Positions 35,901-44,787 are shown, counted from the first letter of the stretch. The stretch is DNA of 54,888 nucleotides from Nostoc sp. JL34 (GCF_017114945.1 NZ_JABXKQ010000148.1:1-54888), one strand, 5' to 3'. Notes: generated by a model not told the origin, from the sequence alone. Made by a program: numbers and translations.

Positions 35901-38712
35901 TAATCTGTTGTAATTCCAGCTGCACTCGTTGACCTGTGATTGGTTTTCCTGTCGGGTCAGTAACAATCACTTCAATAGGAAAAGCCTTACCAGCATCAGC
36001 GATAAAATTACTTTTTAACCCGATGAGGCGATTACTGGGTAAAGCGGTAAAAGTTTTGGAATTCGCTACAGACAGATTAGAAACATCTGCAACTTGCACA
36101 TCCACTTGGTAAGTCATCGGATATGGTAAATCATTTGCCACATTCACAGTTTGACTACTTTTACCATTAGCATCTAGCTGGGAATTAGTTTGCAACACAT
36201 CACTAGATATAGTAGGGGTTTCCTCCGGCCACAGCCATTGTCTACCAAAAGTAAATTCATCCCAACCTTTAGGAACAAAATCAGCCTGCTGGCGAGTGAT
36301 AAAATATTTTGCTTCTCCACCTTCTACAGGTGCGCCAAACAAATAATTGCTGGTAGCATTAATATCAACTTTCTCGTCAATGAAAGCAAATTCTTTATCT
36401 AACTTGAGTTCTACTTTAAAATTGGGTGGCTTAAACTCAGCTACCCGAAATTCTCCAGAAATTTCTTGTCCATTCTTACCTTTCGCCTGGATTGTATAAT
36501 AGCCTAAACGCTGAGTAGTTTTGATTGGCAGTTCCAGAGAAAATGTACCAAATTCATTTGTAGTTTGCGTACCTAAATTGACCTTTTGTCCATCAGGATT
36601 TACCAAAGTTAATTGGTAAACAGCATTTTTATCTTGCTGAATTGCACCATTTTGTAAGTAGTCTGCAAATCCAGTCAACCAAGCTTTTTCACCTGGTTGA
36701 TATAACTGTCTGTCTGAAAAAATTACCCCGCGTGATTCTGGCTTACCATTTTGCCAACCCGCATCAATACCATATCCATAAACGCCGCTATATTCCTCAA
36801 CCCTAGCAAATGCCCAATCTTGATTTTCACGGGCAATTACTAATAACTGTGGTGATTTACTAGAGCTTTCATTCCCAGAATAACATTTCTCTAATCCTTC
36901 ACGAACAATAAAAAAAGTTCCATTTTCATCAGTTTTACCTGTTGCACAGGCTACAGGTTCCGGGCGAGATTTTGCTTGTAATTTTGATTGATAAATTTCA
37001 ACAACAGATGCTTTCACTGGTGAACCATCTGTAAGATGATTGACGCGAATTAACCCTGACTCAGGAAACCATTGAGTAAATACGCCCAAATTCGTCAATT
37101 CAACTAAGCCATAAGTCGTAGGTTCACGCCACAGTTCCTTCCCATTCTCCTGATATTTATTAGTGCGGGCTTGCACTCCATAAGCTAACATCCCCGTAGC
37201 AGCGCTGATTTTTTCTCGCAGAGGAACAGCAATATCAACTGATTGATTTTTCTTACCCGATACCTTAAAGCTTTGCCATTCAGCAGGTTGTGGTAATAAA
37301 TCACTACTATTATTAAAATAAACTAAATCTGTCGGTTGAACTACCCGATAAGCGGCTTTATATTTAGATTCTGGCAGATTTCCTGTACTAATATTTAGCT
37401 GCAAATCTTTACTTGTAGGGAAAATATTCAAATCTGATGGTACCCAGATATCTCCAGCTAAATCTCCAGTGTCATATTTAAGTGTGACAGGTTTACCCAA
37501 AGTCTGCCCAAACTTATCTTTGAGATTTTCGCCGATAGTAATTGTATAAGTCTTGGTGGGTTCTAGCGCATAAGGATTGATACCGACAATTTTATCTTCA
37601 TCATTTATTTGGATAATTCTCGAAATTTCTTTTGGTGCTGGATTAATGGAAATATTTTCTTTAGCTGAATCTGACAATAAAACATTATTAAATTCTAGCT
37701 GTGGACTGCCTTTAATAAATCTTCCAAAAGTCCCCCCTGAATCTGGCTGCCCGTAAAAGTTAATTTTCTGAAATGCCAAAGGCGAATAAGTTGCTAACTT
37801 AGTAGCAAATTCTTTGGCTGTAGGTAGATTACCATAAGCAGGAAGTATTCCTGGAGAAAATACCAGGCGATAACTGGTTGCTTTTTCCAGATTTTGCTGG
37901 GGGATGAGGTTATAAATCCAATTGCGGGCTGAAGGGTCAAATTTTTCTAAAGGGTCTTCTTCATTTTTTACTGGTTTTTCTTCTTTGTTTAATTCAACTT
38001 TAAAACCTACACCCTTGTTTTTTCCTTCAGGAATTAGTTGTAAATGTTCTTGTACCGAAGCTAAATCTAATTCTACATTTGAAGTAAACTGCAATTTTTG
38101 CTGTAAATCAATTGGTTCAATATCAGCTTTTTCAATAGGATTGACACCGGGTAAATTAGTCAGGTTGATAGATTCGGTGTTGAATGTCCAAGGTAAGTCT
38201 TTGTCTAGACGATGATTTTTTAAATCGGCTAAACCTGCTTTGAGAGTGACTTGAAATCTTGTCGCGATTGGCAATGCTTTATCAGCTTGAAATCCCACCA
38301 TGCGCGGTGTTAAAAAGCGAAATTGACCGGGTAAAGGCGGCCAAAGTACAAATTTTTCTAATATTTTTTGCTGTTCTGGACTATCAAGATTTTCAACTGG
38401 GATTAAAGCTTCTTTAAAACGGATGCGGATTTGGTTAAGAGGTTTTGCATCCCCAATGGGACTAATTTGTTCAATCCAGTCTGGTAATTTTGGTGGTGTG
38501 AGTGGAGATACTGCTGGGAGTTGTTCTTTACTTGAGTTAATACCAAAAAAATTACACCCTGTCATCGCTAGTATAAATGTAAAGAGCAGAAGAAACTGTA
38601 TTGTTCTCTTGCGACTTGAGGAATGGGCAATTTTTTTTAACGAACCGCCCAGGACGCGAAGGACGCGATAGGTAAATTTATAGTGGAAACGCAGTAGAAT
38701 TCTGATAATCAT
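32905..38712 (-). CDS. Alpha-2-macroglobulin-like lipoprotein without thioester
   Basis: A 1935-residue bacterial alpha-2-macroglobulin, a large protease trap or envelope-guarding protein anchored in the periplasm. The N-terminus has a hydrophobic stretch ending in a lipobox with Cys53 (FILAMTGC). Beta-rich MG repeats fill most of the length; the A2M core is seen in TFKLPDDLTTWRVMAVATD. At the place of the thioester CxEQ the sequence reads LPFTEPAASQL (about residues 1454-1464), so Cys and Gln are replaced and the covalent trap is absent. The ATG at 38712 is the only start upstream of the signal sequence; residues 15-24 are encoded by a repeat common in spacers. It diverges from the pbpC-type gene, a pairing known for YfhM and PbpC. 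Confidence 0.9.
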   Translation of the reverse strand: MIIRILLRFHYKFTYRVLRVLGGSLKKIAHSSSRKRTIQFLLLFTFILAMTGCNFFGINSSKEQLPAVSPLTPPKLPDWIEQISPIGDAKPLNQIRIRFKEALIPVENLDSPEQQKILEKFVLWPPLPGQFRFLTPRMVGFQADKALPIATRFQVTLKAGLADLKNHRLDKDLPWTFNTESINLTNLPGVNPIEKADIEPIDLQQKLQFTSNVELDLASVQEHLQLIPEGKNKGVGFKVELNKEEKPVKNEEDPLEKFDPSARNWIYNLIPQQNLEKATSYRLVFSPGILPAYGNLPTAKEFATKLATYSPLAFQKINFYGQPDSGGTFGRFIKGSPQLEFNNVLLSDSAKENISINPAPKEISRIIQINDEDKIVGINPYALEPTKTYTITIGENLKDKFGQTLGKPVTLKYDTGDLAGDIWVPSDLNIFPTSKDLQLNISTGNLPESKYKAAYRVVQPTDLVYFNNSSDLLPQPAEWQSFKVSGKKNQSVDIAVPLREKISAATGMLAYGVQARTNKYQENGKELWREPTTYGLVELTNLGVFTQWFPESGLIRVNHLTDGSPVKASVVEIYQSKLQAKSRPEPVACATGKTDENGTFFIVREGLEKCYSGNESSSKSPQLLVIARENQDWAFARVEEYSGVYGYGIDAGWQNGKPESRGVIFSDRQLYQPGEKAWLTGFADYLQNGAIQQDKNAVYQLTLVNPDGQKVNLGTQTTNEFGTFSLELPIKTTQRLGYYTIQAKGKNGQEISGEFRVAEFKPPNFKVELKLDKEFAFIDEKVDINATSNYLFGAPVEGGEAKYFITRQQADFVPKGWDEFTFGRQWLWPEETPTISSDVLQTNSQLDANGKSSQTVNVANDLPYPMTYQVDVQVADVSNLSVANSKTFTALPSNRLIGLKSNFIADAGKAFPIEVIVTDPTGKPITGQRVQLELQQIKYSSITQLVEGSRTPKNQVEYKTVGQAEITSASNPQSVNLTAPESGSYRIRVNFSDAKGELGATDLQIWATGENPVFWGSREEDVLEVKLDKKEFKPGDTATAIIQSPYPDAELYFAVIKDKPLYQQIIKVQGGTPKIQFQVTPEMLPNAAIEAVLVRQGKPINQVEVGSLDNLVKIGFTPFKVNLEDKYLKLQVKPVQASLEPGAEETVQLELKDNQGNPTKGQFTVMVVNEAVLQLSGYRPPDLVDTVYAEQSISTRFSDNRPDVILQAQDVAKPKGWGYGGGFSTGAANTRTRTDFQALAYYNGSVLTDANGNAQITFKLPDDLTTWRVMAVATDGNLRFGNGDATFISTKPLLTNAILPQFARPGDRILAGLSVTNNTGNTGNLSINGELSGTVKFADKNPTATSLQTKAESATHAYRFPMLADSEGVGKVRFTTQLNGTATDAFEVPLEIKPIEITEQVVESGVTEKQVKIPLNVDKNTFPDAGGLDIQLASTLIPEIQAPAKQILEEDDLPFTEPAASQLIIAANLQTITQKYGQAFAEFNPSQQASQAIEKLQKLQIADGGFAAFPGQEKSDPWVSSYTAESFAKASQVFPNLVDSAMVSRLKTYLQKVLANPGEYDFCKQLLCKRQLQLNALIAMAEVGDKRNTFLADIYEQRNNFDVATQIKLARYLSQFPEWQDESQQLVNKLQQNIYETGRTAVVSLPTSWGWMSSSTTTQAQALRLFIAKQSKPEIIDKLFQSLLALRRNGTWQTNYNNAQALTALVEYSQLQPTPPNFVATVELAGNKLGENRFNGYQNPSLQLNVPMNKLPRGRNDLTLQKSGNGTLHYLVSYNYRLQGNQPGRFNGLRVTREISKLNEEKVLQKTGLYAFDKPLTLASGQVFDIGLEVIVDHPVDHLVIKDPLPSGFEAVDASFQTTTAALQAKADSWELGFKNVYRDRIIAYADHLEPGVYSLHYLVRSVTPGTFSWPGAEVHLQYAPEEFGRTAESTLILE
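38641..38670. repeat. GGACGCGA tandem repeat inside the A2M N-terminus
   Basis: GGACGCGA occurs at 38652-38659 and 38661-38668, flanked by AACCGCCCA. This word group is a common spacer repeat in Nostoc-type genomes. Here it is read as YRVLRVLGGS in the gene's leader region before the lipoprotein signal. Confidence 0.55.
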
Positions 38713-39059
38713 CTTTTTAGTAATTCAAAATTAAAATTAACAAATTATAGCGAATAAAAGTTTGCCTTACCCCATTCATTGGGCAATGTCAAGGCTAATA
38801 AAAGACGCGCAATTACTAGTTATTTTTACCCAGAGTTTGGATTTAACTATGTTTATTTACATTGATAACTAACTCAGTGTAATTGTTTCCAAAAATGACT
38901 ACAATTCTTAACTATAAAGAAGTATTTAAATTTCGCAAATATTAATTTGCATCTGCTAAGTTAGTAAAAATTAATTATTAAGGATTTGACATATTTCCTG
39001 ATGTAGATGTAATCGTTGCGTCAAAATTAAGGTAGGTTTTCTTGGGCAGGGATTCCCTG
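38713..39059. promoter_or_regulatory. Divergent promoter region of the A2M-like and pbpC genes
   Basis: About 350 bases without a gene between two divergent genes that probably work together, so both promoters should lie here. AT-rich blocks are present around 38870-38990, but no -10/-35 pair or operator stands out. The pbpC start has a CAGGGAT ribosome-binding-like sequence. Confidence 0.5.
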
Positions 39060-41375
39060 ATGAAACTAATTTCACGATCGCTACTCAAACTTAAGCACAC
39101 TAGTAAGATTATCCTAGCTGTGCTGCTAATCTGCCTGATTATACGCTTACTCCCTTATTTTGCGCCCGTTCGGGCCGCAGATATTGCCCAAAATCATTTG
39201 GCAATGCAATTTAGCGATCGCAATGGTTTACCATTAGGAACACTACTCACCCGTGACCAAGAGCATACATCAGTAGTACCCCTAAATCAGGTTTCGCCCC
39301 AGTTTATCCATGCCATTTTAGCCGCCGAAGATGGCAGCTTTTACCATCATGGGGCGTTGGATATGAAAGCTGTTATCCGCGCCAGCAAAGAAGCCATCCA
39401 CGCCAAACGAATTGTTTCCGGCGCTTCTACTATTACTATGCAGTTGGCGCGGATGTTAGATCCAGTGCCGCGCAGCTTCTCTGGTAAACTGAGTGAGATT
39501 TGGCTATCTTGGCGGTTAACAGCAGGGATGAACAAAGATGAAATTCTCTCTGCATATATCAATCGGCTACCAATGGGCGGGAATATATATGGTGTGGAAG
39601 CAGCCGCCCGGACTTATTTTTCCATCCCAGCTAGTGAGTTGAATCTTGCTCAAGCTAGTTTGTTGGCTGCTATTCCCAATAATCCCACATATTTTAATCC
39701 TTACCAACATTGGGAACGGCTGAAGCAGCGACAAAAATACGTCCTTAATCGGATGGTACAGGAAAAGTATATTAGTGGAGCGATGGCTGCGCCAACGTCT
39801 GCGACGAACGCAACCCGAACACACACCGAAAAGGTTGTGTTTCAGTCTCGCCAAGGGGGAATTATCGCCGCACCACACTTTTTATTTTGGTTAGCCAATC
39901 AGTTTGATAAGACGCAAACAGAACAAAATTCCCCCATCCGCACGACTATAAATCGCCCTTTGCAGCAGTTTGTGGAAGCACAGGTACAGCAGGTAATTTC
40001 TTCTCTCGCCTCTAACAATGTCCATGATGCTGCTGCGTTAGTGATTGATAACCACACTGGTGAAGTTTTGGCTTATGTCGGTTCACCTGATTACTTTAAT
40101 GAAGCCAAACTGGGACGCAATGATGGAGTGCAAGCACTACGTCAACCAGGTTCTACCCTCAAGCCTTTTGTCTATGAACTAGCTTTAGAAAAAGGTTTAA
40201 TTCGCCCAAATACCATTTTGGCAGATGTACCCGCCCATTATGCCATTCCCGGCGCGAAACTTTACAGCCCCACAGATTACACCGAAAGGTTTCTTGGCCC
40301 TGTGCGAGTGCGAATCGCTTTAGCAAATTCTTTAAATGTACCCGCAGTCAGGGTGTTAGAAAAAGTAGGCGTGGAAACTTTCTTAGAACGACTGCATCAA
40401 CTGGGATTTGAACACCTCAATCAAACTCCAGAACATTATGGTTTGGGGTTGACTCTAGGTAGTGGCGAAGTCAGTCTCTGGGAATTAGCCCGGGCTTACC
40501 TGACCATAGCACGACAAGGAGATGCTACCCCTTTAGTAAACACATTTTCCAATTCCCCAATCCCAAATCCTAAATCTCAAATCCAAAATCCGACAATATG
40601 GCAATTAATCACCAATATACTCAGTGATAGCTATGCTCGTGCAACAGCATTTGGTGTAGACTCGGTGTTAAATTTACCCTTTCCTGTTGCTGTTAAAACT
40701 GGCACTTCTTCCAATTTTCGTGACACTTGGACAGTTGGCTTCACTACAGATTACACTGTCGCTACTTGGGTAGGCAATTTCAACGGTGAACCGATGCGAC
40801 AGGTTTCAGGTGTGACAGGCGCAGCACCTTTATGGAATCGAATTATGTTACATCTGCACGAACATCAAGAACCAGCAGGTTTTCCATCTCCAGAAGGTTT
40901 AGTGCAATTACCTGTTTGTGCAATTTCTGGGTTACGACCCACACCAGATTGTACCTCAGTCGTGCAAGAATATTTCTATCCTGAAGATAAAAGTAATTAC
41001 GAACGTGAGAATCAATTCAATTTGCCGCCAGAGTATGATGAATGGTTGGCAAAACAACAGCAGTCAAATTTTACTTCTACCAATTTGAGAATTTTATCTC
41101 CGCATCATGGCGATTTATTTTTACTTTATCCTGGTGAAGAAACGAAGCAAAAACTCGAATTTAAGCTAGTGGGAAATAAATCTGCATCAGTAGAGTGGTG
41201 GTTAAATGGCGAAAAGTTAGATATAAACTCAGCTAATTCTTTATTTTGGAATTTACGTCCTGGTAAGTGGACTTTGGAAGCGAGAAGTGGGGAAATGAGC
41301 GACAAGGTAAGTTTTCAGGTGGAGTTAGCTAATATTAAACCTACACGTCGAGGATTTTCTGTTAGTAATAATTGA
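39060..41375 (+). CDS. pbpC: Penicillin-binding protein 1C
   Basis: A 771-residue class A penicillin-binding protein of the PbpC type. One membrane anchor (about residues 13-32) is followed by the glycosyltransferase domain with Glu90 (ILAAEDGSFYHHGALD) and RIVSGASTITMQLARML; the transpeptidase has Ser365 in GSTLKPFVYE, SLN in ANSLNVPAVR and KTGTSSNFRDTW. The last 90 residues match the PbpC C-terminal beta domain (LRILSPHHGDLF, WWLNGEKL). Residues about 497-511 (SPIPNPKSQIQNP) are encoded by an STRR. ATG at 39060 is preferred over a TTG at 39042. It should act in the periplasm in peptidoglycan repair or synthesis beside the divergent A2M-like protein. Confidence 0.92.
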   Translation: MKLISRSLLKLKHTSKIILAVLLICLIIRLLPYFAPVRAADIAQNHLAMQFSDRNGLPLGTLLTRDQEHTSVVPLNQVSPQFIHAILAAEDGSFYHHGALDMKAVIRASKEAIHAKRIVSGASTITMQLARMLDPVPRSFSGKLSEIWLSWRLTAGMNKDEILSAYINRLPMGGNIYGVEAAARTYFSIPASELNLAQASLLAAIPNNPTYFNPYQHWERLKQRQKYVLNRMVQEKYISGAMAAPTSATNATRTHTEKVVFQSRQGGIIAAPHFLFWLANQFDKTQTEQNSPIRTTINRPLQQFVEAQVQQVISSLASNNVHDAAALVIDNHTGEVLAYVGSPDYFNEAKLGRNDGVQALRQPGSTLKPFVYELALEKGLIRPNTILADVPAHYAIPGAKLYSPTDYTERFLGPVRVRIALANSLNVPAVRVLEKVGVETFLERLHQLGFEHLNQTPEHYGLGLTLGSGEVSLWELARAYLTIARQGDATPLVNTFSNSPIPNPKSQIQNPTIWQLITNILSDSYARATAFGVDSVLNLPFPVAVKTGTSSNFRDTWTVGFTTDYTVATWVGNFNGEPMRQVSGVTGAAPLWNRIMLHLHEHQEPAGFPSPEGLVQLPVCAISGLRPTPDCTSVVQEYFYPEDKSNYERENQFNLPPEYDEWLAKQQQSNFTSTNLRILSPHHGDLFLLYPGEETKQKLEFKLVGNKSASVEWWLNGEKLDINSANSLFWNLRPGKWTLEARSGEMSDKVSFQVELANIKPTRRGFSVSNN
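40550..40591. repeat. CAAATCC-type repeat inside pbpC
   Basis: Units AATCCCA, AATCCTA, AATCTCA, AATCCAA, AATCC follow each other as degenerate heptamers and are translated in frame between the transpeptidase motifs SLN and KTG. This is an intergenic-type STRR placed in a coding region. Confidence 0.7.
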
Positions 41376-41424
41376 AATAGCTTAGATGTCTAGAGTTATT
41401 TTTGTAACGATATTTTTATATCAC

Positions 41425-43044
41425 TCAATGGGGAACTCTTGAACGTGTCTGCTTGATAGGAATCTCAATCACAAACTCTGTACCTTTACCAGGTGCAGAA
41501 ATACACTTAATTTTCCCTTTATGTTTTTCCACTATAATCTGGTAACTAATAGATAATCCTAAGCCAGTACCTTTTCCCATAGGTTTAGTAGTAAAGAAAG
41601 GATCAAATAATCTAGTTTGAGCTTCTTCAGTTATTCCTAAACCATTATCTTTAATACTAATAGTTATCCACTCTTTATTTGTAACTTCAGTATGGATAAT
41701 AATAGAACTAAGCTGTCTATTAATATCTCCTTTAAAATACTCTACTTCCATTTGATGTAAAGCATCAATAGCATTACTGAGAATATTCATAAATACCTGA
41801 TTTAATCCTCCTGCATAACATTCAACAACAGGCAAATTACCATAATCTTTGATAATTGCAATTTCCTGCTGTTTATGATTTTCTTTAAAACGATACTGTA
41901 AAATTAATAGGGTACTATTAATTCCTTCATGAATATCAACAAATTTCATTTCTGCTTCATCAAGGCGTGAGAAGTTACGCAAAGTCAGCACAATTTCGCG
42001 AATGCGTTCAGTACCAACTGCCATTGATGATAAGATTTTCGGCATATCATCAACAAGAAACTCTAAATCTATCTCATCAATTAGAGTAGTTATTTCTGGT
42101 TTGTCACTAGAACATTGCTGCTGATACAGTTTAATTAAAGTTAGTAATTGCTGACTATATTCTCTAACATGCATCAAATTACCATAAATAAAATTAACTG
42201 GATTATTGATTTCATGAGCAACACCAGCAACTAGCTGACCTAATGAAGACATTTTTTCAGTTTGAATAAGTTGTACTTGAGTGTGTTGCAATTCTTGCAG
42301 TGTATTTTGTAGCTGAATATTTTTATGGTTTAATTTTGCCGTTCTCTCCATAACTTGCATTTCCAATTGACAATTTGTTTCTTCTAAAGCGGCTTGAGCA
42401 ATTTTTTTAGCCTTTAAGTATTGCTGCAATAAATGCAATACTAAAAGCCATGCTGGAATCAGCATTGCTAAACTTATAATAGACTCCGAAATTGCCCATA
42501 AGATTCTTTGATAATATTCATCAACCTTTTGCTGTAATTCTAGTGAGATATTATACTTTCTTTTCATCACTCCATCAGCATAAATTTGCTTCTGAGTTTC
42601 ATATTCGCGGCTGAAAAGTACTTGTTGTGCTGTCTCTTTTTGATTTTTATTAACTAAATCAAAAGATTGATATTCCATTGTCACCAGGCGCTGATTAGCG
42701 GCATCAATTTTCTTGGCATCCTCATTTGTATATGCTTTAGGAGCTAGTTTAATAGATTCTTGAATAGCAATATCAAGTTTAGGTTCAAATTGACGATACC
42801 GTTGTTCCCAAATAGTGTTTCCTGTAGCAGCATTCATGCGGGCTGACATAGTTAGTACTTCATCAAAATAAGTAATTTCATCACTTAATATTTGGAGCTT
42901 AAATTCATTTTTAGTAATACTATTAAAGTTATAATATGCTTGTAAATTGAGCCAAATCTGAGGAATAAATAACAGCAGAGTAAGAAGTACTGTTACAGTT
43001 ATTAGTTGAGAGGAAGCAAATCTCAGTTTATAAGGTAGGTGCAT
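41425..43044 (-). CDS. Membrane sensor histidine kinase
   Basis: A 539-residue kinase. A membrane span at about 12-34 and another at about 190-212 enclose a helical periplasmic sensor (residues 35-185) without a named domain. A coiled coil (225-265) leads to HisKA with His277 (GVAHEINNPVNFIYGNL) and a HATPase domain with N-box NILSNAIDAL, G1 DNGLGI, F-box FDPFFTTKP and G2 GKGTGLGLSI. This is the cyanobacterial type with a long insertion between the H-box helices. No response regulator is adjacent. A Coq4-like gene lies 42 bases upstream on the same strand and may be cotranscribed. The stop lies 49 bases from the convergent pbpC. Confidence 0.9.
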   Translation of the reverse strand: MHLPYKLRFASSQLITVTVLLTLLLFIPQIWLNLQAYYNFNSITKNEFKLQILSDEITYFDEVLTMSARMNAATGNTIWEQRYRQFEPKLDIAIQESIKLAPKAYTNEDAKKIDAANQRLVTMEYQSFDLVNKNQKETAQQVLFSREYETQKQIYADGVMKRKYNISLELQQKVDEYYQRILWAISESIISLAMLIPAWLLVLHLLQQYLKAKKIAQAALEETNCQLEMQVMERTAKLNHKNIQLQNTLQELQHTQVQLIQTEKMSSLGQLVAGVAHEINNPVNFIYGNLMHVREYSQQLLTLIKLYQQQCSSDKPEITTLIDEIDLEFLVDDMPKILSSMAVGTERIREIVLTLRNFSRLDEAEMKFVDIHEGINSTLLILQYRFKENHKQQEIAIIKDYGNLPVVECYAGGLNQVFMNILSNAIDALHQMEVEYFKGDINRQLSSIIIHTEVTNKEWITISIKDNGLGITEEAQTRLFDPFFTTKPMGKGTGLGLSISYQIIVEKHKGKIKCISAPGKGTEFVIEIPIKQTRSRVPH

Positions 43045-43086
43045 TTTAATACTATTTATATATATTTTAATTGGGTATTGTCACGA

Positions 43087-43590
43087 TTAATACTCTTGAA
43101 CAAATTTAGAATCATCAGTGTTAATACCGAAAAAATCTCTTAAAAATCCTATTGTTTCATTTTGGTAAATTTCAAAGTTAATTTCATTTATTTGTTTAAA
43201 CTTAATCTTTCTGCCATAAATAAATCCTAACTTAAAACTCATGAAGTCTAACCTTGAAAATTTATAAGGAACTGGATATATAAATTTAGCAAAGAAGTGA
43301 TAGATGAATAAATGTAGTTGATTAGTCTTTAAGTCATTACCCATTGTGAATCCTATTACAAAGGCTTCATCTTGAGAAGAAATTCCTCTAGCTAAAAGTA
43401 TGTGAATATAATCATGATGGAGCAAACTAATTTTTCCAGGTAATGCCATTATGCTATTAGGATTCTCTAGCAGCCAAATCACAAAAGGAATTTTCGGCTC
43501 ACCATGTAACCTAAATACTAATGAATGTGCTTTTTTTAAATTCATTTGAGCTATATCTAGTTGAAAAGCTTTATCTAAATCAAAATCCAT
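43087..43590 (-). CDS. Coq4-like protein with HDxxHx11E metal motif
   Basis: A 167-residue protein. Residues 59-75 read HDYIHILLARGISSQDE, an exact HDxxHx11E, the metal-binding signature of Coq4, which organises or acts in ubiquinone synthesis in mitochondria and some bacteria. The residues around it (GRG/ARG, then AFVIGFTMGND) also fit a helical Coq4-like core. The protein is shorter than eukaryotic Coq4 and has extra aromatic C-terminal helices. Cyanobacteria make plastoquinone and not ubiquinone, so another lipid or quinone substrate would be expected. ATG at 43590 (MDFDLDKAFQLD) is chosen over an upstream TTG at 43611. It precedes the histidine kinase gene. Confidence 0.6.
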   Translation of the reverse strand: MDFDLDKAFQLDIAQMNLKKAHSLVFRLHGEPKIPFVIWLLENPNSIMALPGKISLLHHDYIHILLARGISSQDEAFVIGFTMGNDLKTNQLHLFIYHFFAKFIYPVPYKFSRLDFMSFKLGFIYGRKIKFKQINEINFEIYQNETIGFLRDFFGINTDDSKFVQEY

Positions 43591-43607
43591 ATTTTGTATA
43601 TTTATAA

Positions 43608-43838
43608 TCAAACAACTAACTTATTAGTATTGGTTTTTCTGATAATTTGTCTATATTTATCAACAAAATTATTTTTATTTTTATAATTAAGTACACTAAA
43701 AACAAATTTGTATAAAATTACAGTATTATCACTGAGCTTTGTGCTAAAGTCAAAAGCATCTAAATGAACAATCATCGACTGATAGAAATTGCTGCAATTC
43801 TGCTGTGAAAAAAGATGTTGCTGTAACAGATCAATCAC
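43608..43838 (-). CDS. Doubtful small ORF upstream of the Coq4-like gene
   Basis: A GTG-initiated 76-codon frame (starting MIDLLQQHLFSQQNC) ends 17 bases before the Coq4-like ATG. It is AT-rich, has many Asn/Lys residues and no recognised motif. Its position would suit a short first gene of the Coq4-kinase operon, but it may be non-coding. Confidence 0.25.
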   Translation of the reverse strand: MIDLLQQHLFSQQNCSNFYQSMIVHLDAFDFSTKLSDNTVILYKFVFSVLNYKNKNNFVDKYRQIIRKTNTNKLVV

Positions 43839-43934
43839 ACTTTGGTTGATGGACTATTTCTCACACTCCTAAATTCGATGAATGCGTTGCTAGATATCGG
43901 TAAGAATTAGCTACCGGAAAGTGTCAAACTAAAT

Positions 43935-44735
43935 ATGAAGTTTATAGAAAAACTGCAAACTCAAACCATGACTCAGCAACCAACCGATTTAGATAATAAA
44001 GCTGTATTTGAGCAGTTGTGGGAGATTACAAAAGAACTCCACCAAAAACTAGAGGCTCGTTTTCAGTTACACCCAGATCCTTCTGTAGAAAATTTACAGG
44101 AATACAGCAGTCTCGATGGCAACATGAAGGGTTCGCTCACCGCTTTTTCCGGCGCAGAAATTGATTGGTTAGTGCATTCGTGGTTAGGAAACGCCCAAAA
44201 ATCAAACTTTAGCACTATGCGTCTCACCACTTGGTTGAAGTCGCACATTCAGGTTCCTCATTTGGCGTTTGAGTTTGGCACACTTCCGAATATTTTCTTT
44301 TATATAGATTACATTCCCCGGACTGAGCTTTTAGCCGATTTGGCATATCTCGATCGCTATTATGAGCCAGTTAATCAAACATTCTTAAAGTTACAAGAAG
44401 ATTCACGGCTCAAGGTGTTTACCAGCAAAAGTGTGTACATTCGTCTATTTCAATCGCCTGTTAGTTTGTGCTACACAGGCGTACCTACTTTTGAAACACT
44501 CGAACTAACTCGCACACTTGCACACGAAACACTCGATCGCTGGCTAACTTGGGTAGATGCAGCTGAACCTGTGCCAGAAGATGCGCGGGAGGCTTTAGCT
44601 GCTCGTGATTTGGCGCTGCGCCGAATCAGTGCGGAACGCGATCCAGGTAATAAATTTGCCGCACAGATGTTTGGATCGGAATTGACAGATAAACTTGTGC
44701 GATCGCTCTGGGGTGGCGATCGAATTAGTCATTAG
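43935..44735 (+). CDS. Red chlorophyll catabolite reductase-like protein
   Basis: A 266-residue protein resembling RCC reductase (plant ACD2), a member of the ferredoxin-dependent bilin reductase superfamily that reduces a linear tetrapyrrole from chlorophyll breakdown. Matching stretches are GAEIDWLVHSWLGNA, FSTMRLTTWLKSHIQ, PHLAFEFGTLPNIFFYIDY and VYIRLFQSPVSLCYTG; the Glu in LAFEFGT sits where the plant enzyme has a catalytic Glu, by my reading. No signal peptide; cytoplasmic. ATG at 43935 is used; ATG at 43968 (MTQQPTDLDNK) is possible. It heads a cluster with a nitrilase-like and an aldehyde dehydrogenase gene. Its stop codon lies in a heptamer array that also supplies the next start. 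Confidence 0.75.
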   Translation: MKFIEKLQTQTMTQQPTDLDNKAVFEQLWEITKELHQKLEARFQLHPDPSVENLQEYSSLDGNMKGSLTAFSGAEIDWLVHSWLGNAQKSNFSTMRLTTWLKSHIQVPHLAFEFGTLPNIFFYIDYIPRTELLADLAYLDRYYEPVNQTFLKLQEDSRLKVFTSKSVYIRLFQSPVSLCYTGVPTFETLELTRTLAHETLDRWLTWVDAAEPVPEDAREALAARDLALRRISAERDPGNKFAAQMFGSELTDKLVRSLWGGDRISH

Positions 44736-44787
44736 TCATTAGTCATTAGTCATTTGTCCTTAGTCCTTAGTCCCATGCCCTATGCCC
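44725..44787. repeat. Nine-unit heptamer array bridging two genes
   Basis: TTAGTCA four times (44725-44752), then TTTGTCC, TTAGTCC, TTAGTCC, CATGCCC and TATGCCC, each exactly seven bases. The RCCR-like stop TAG (44733-44735) and the nitrilase-like start ATG (44782-44784) both lie inside the array. Confidence 0.9.
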
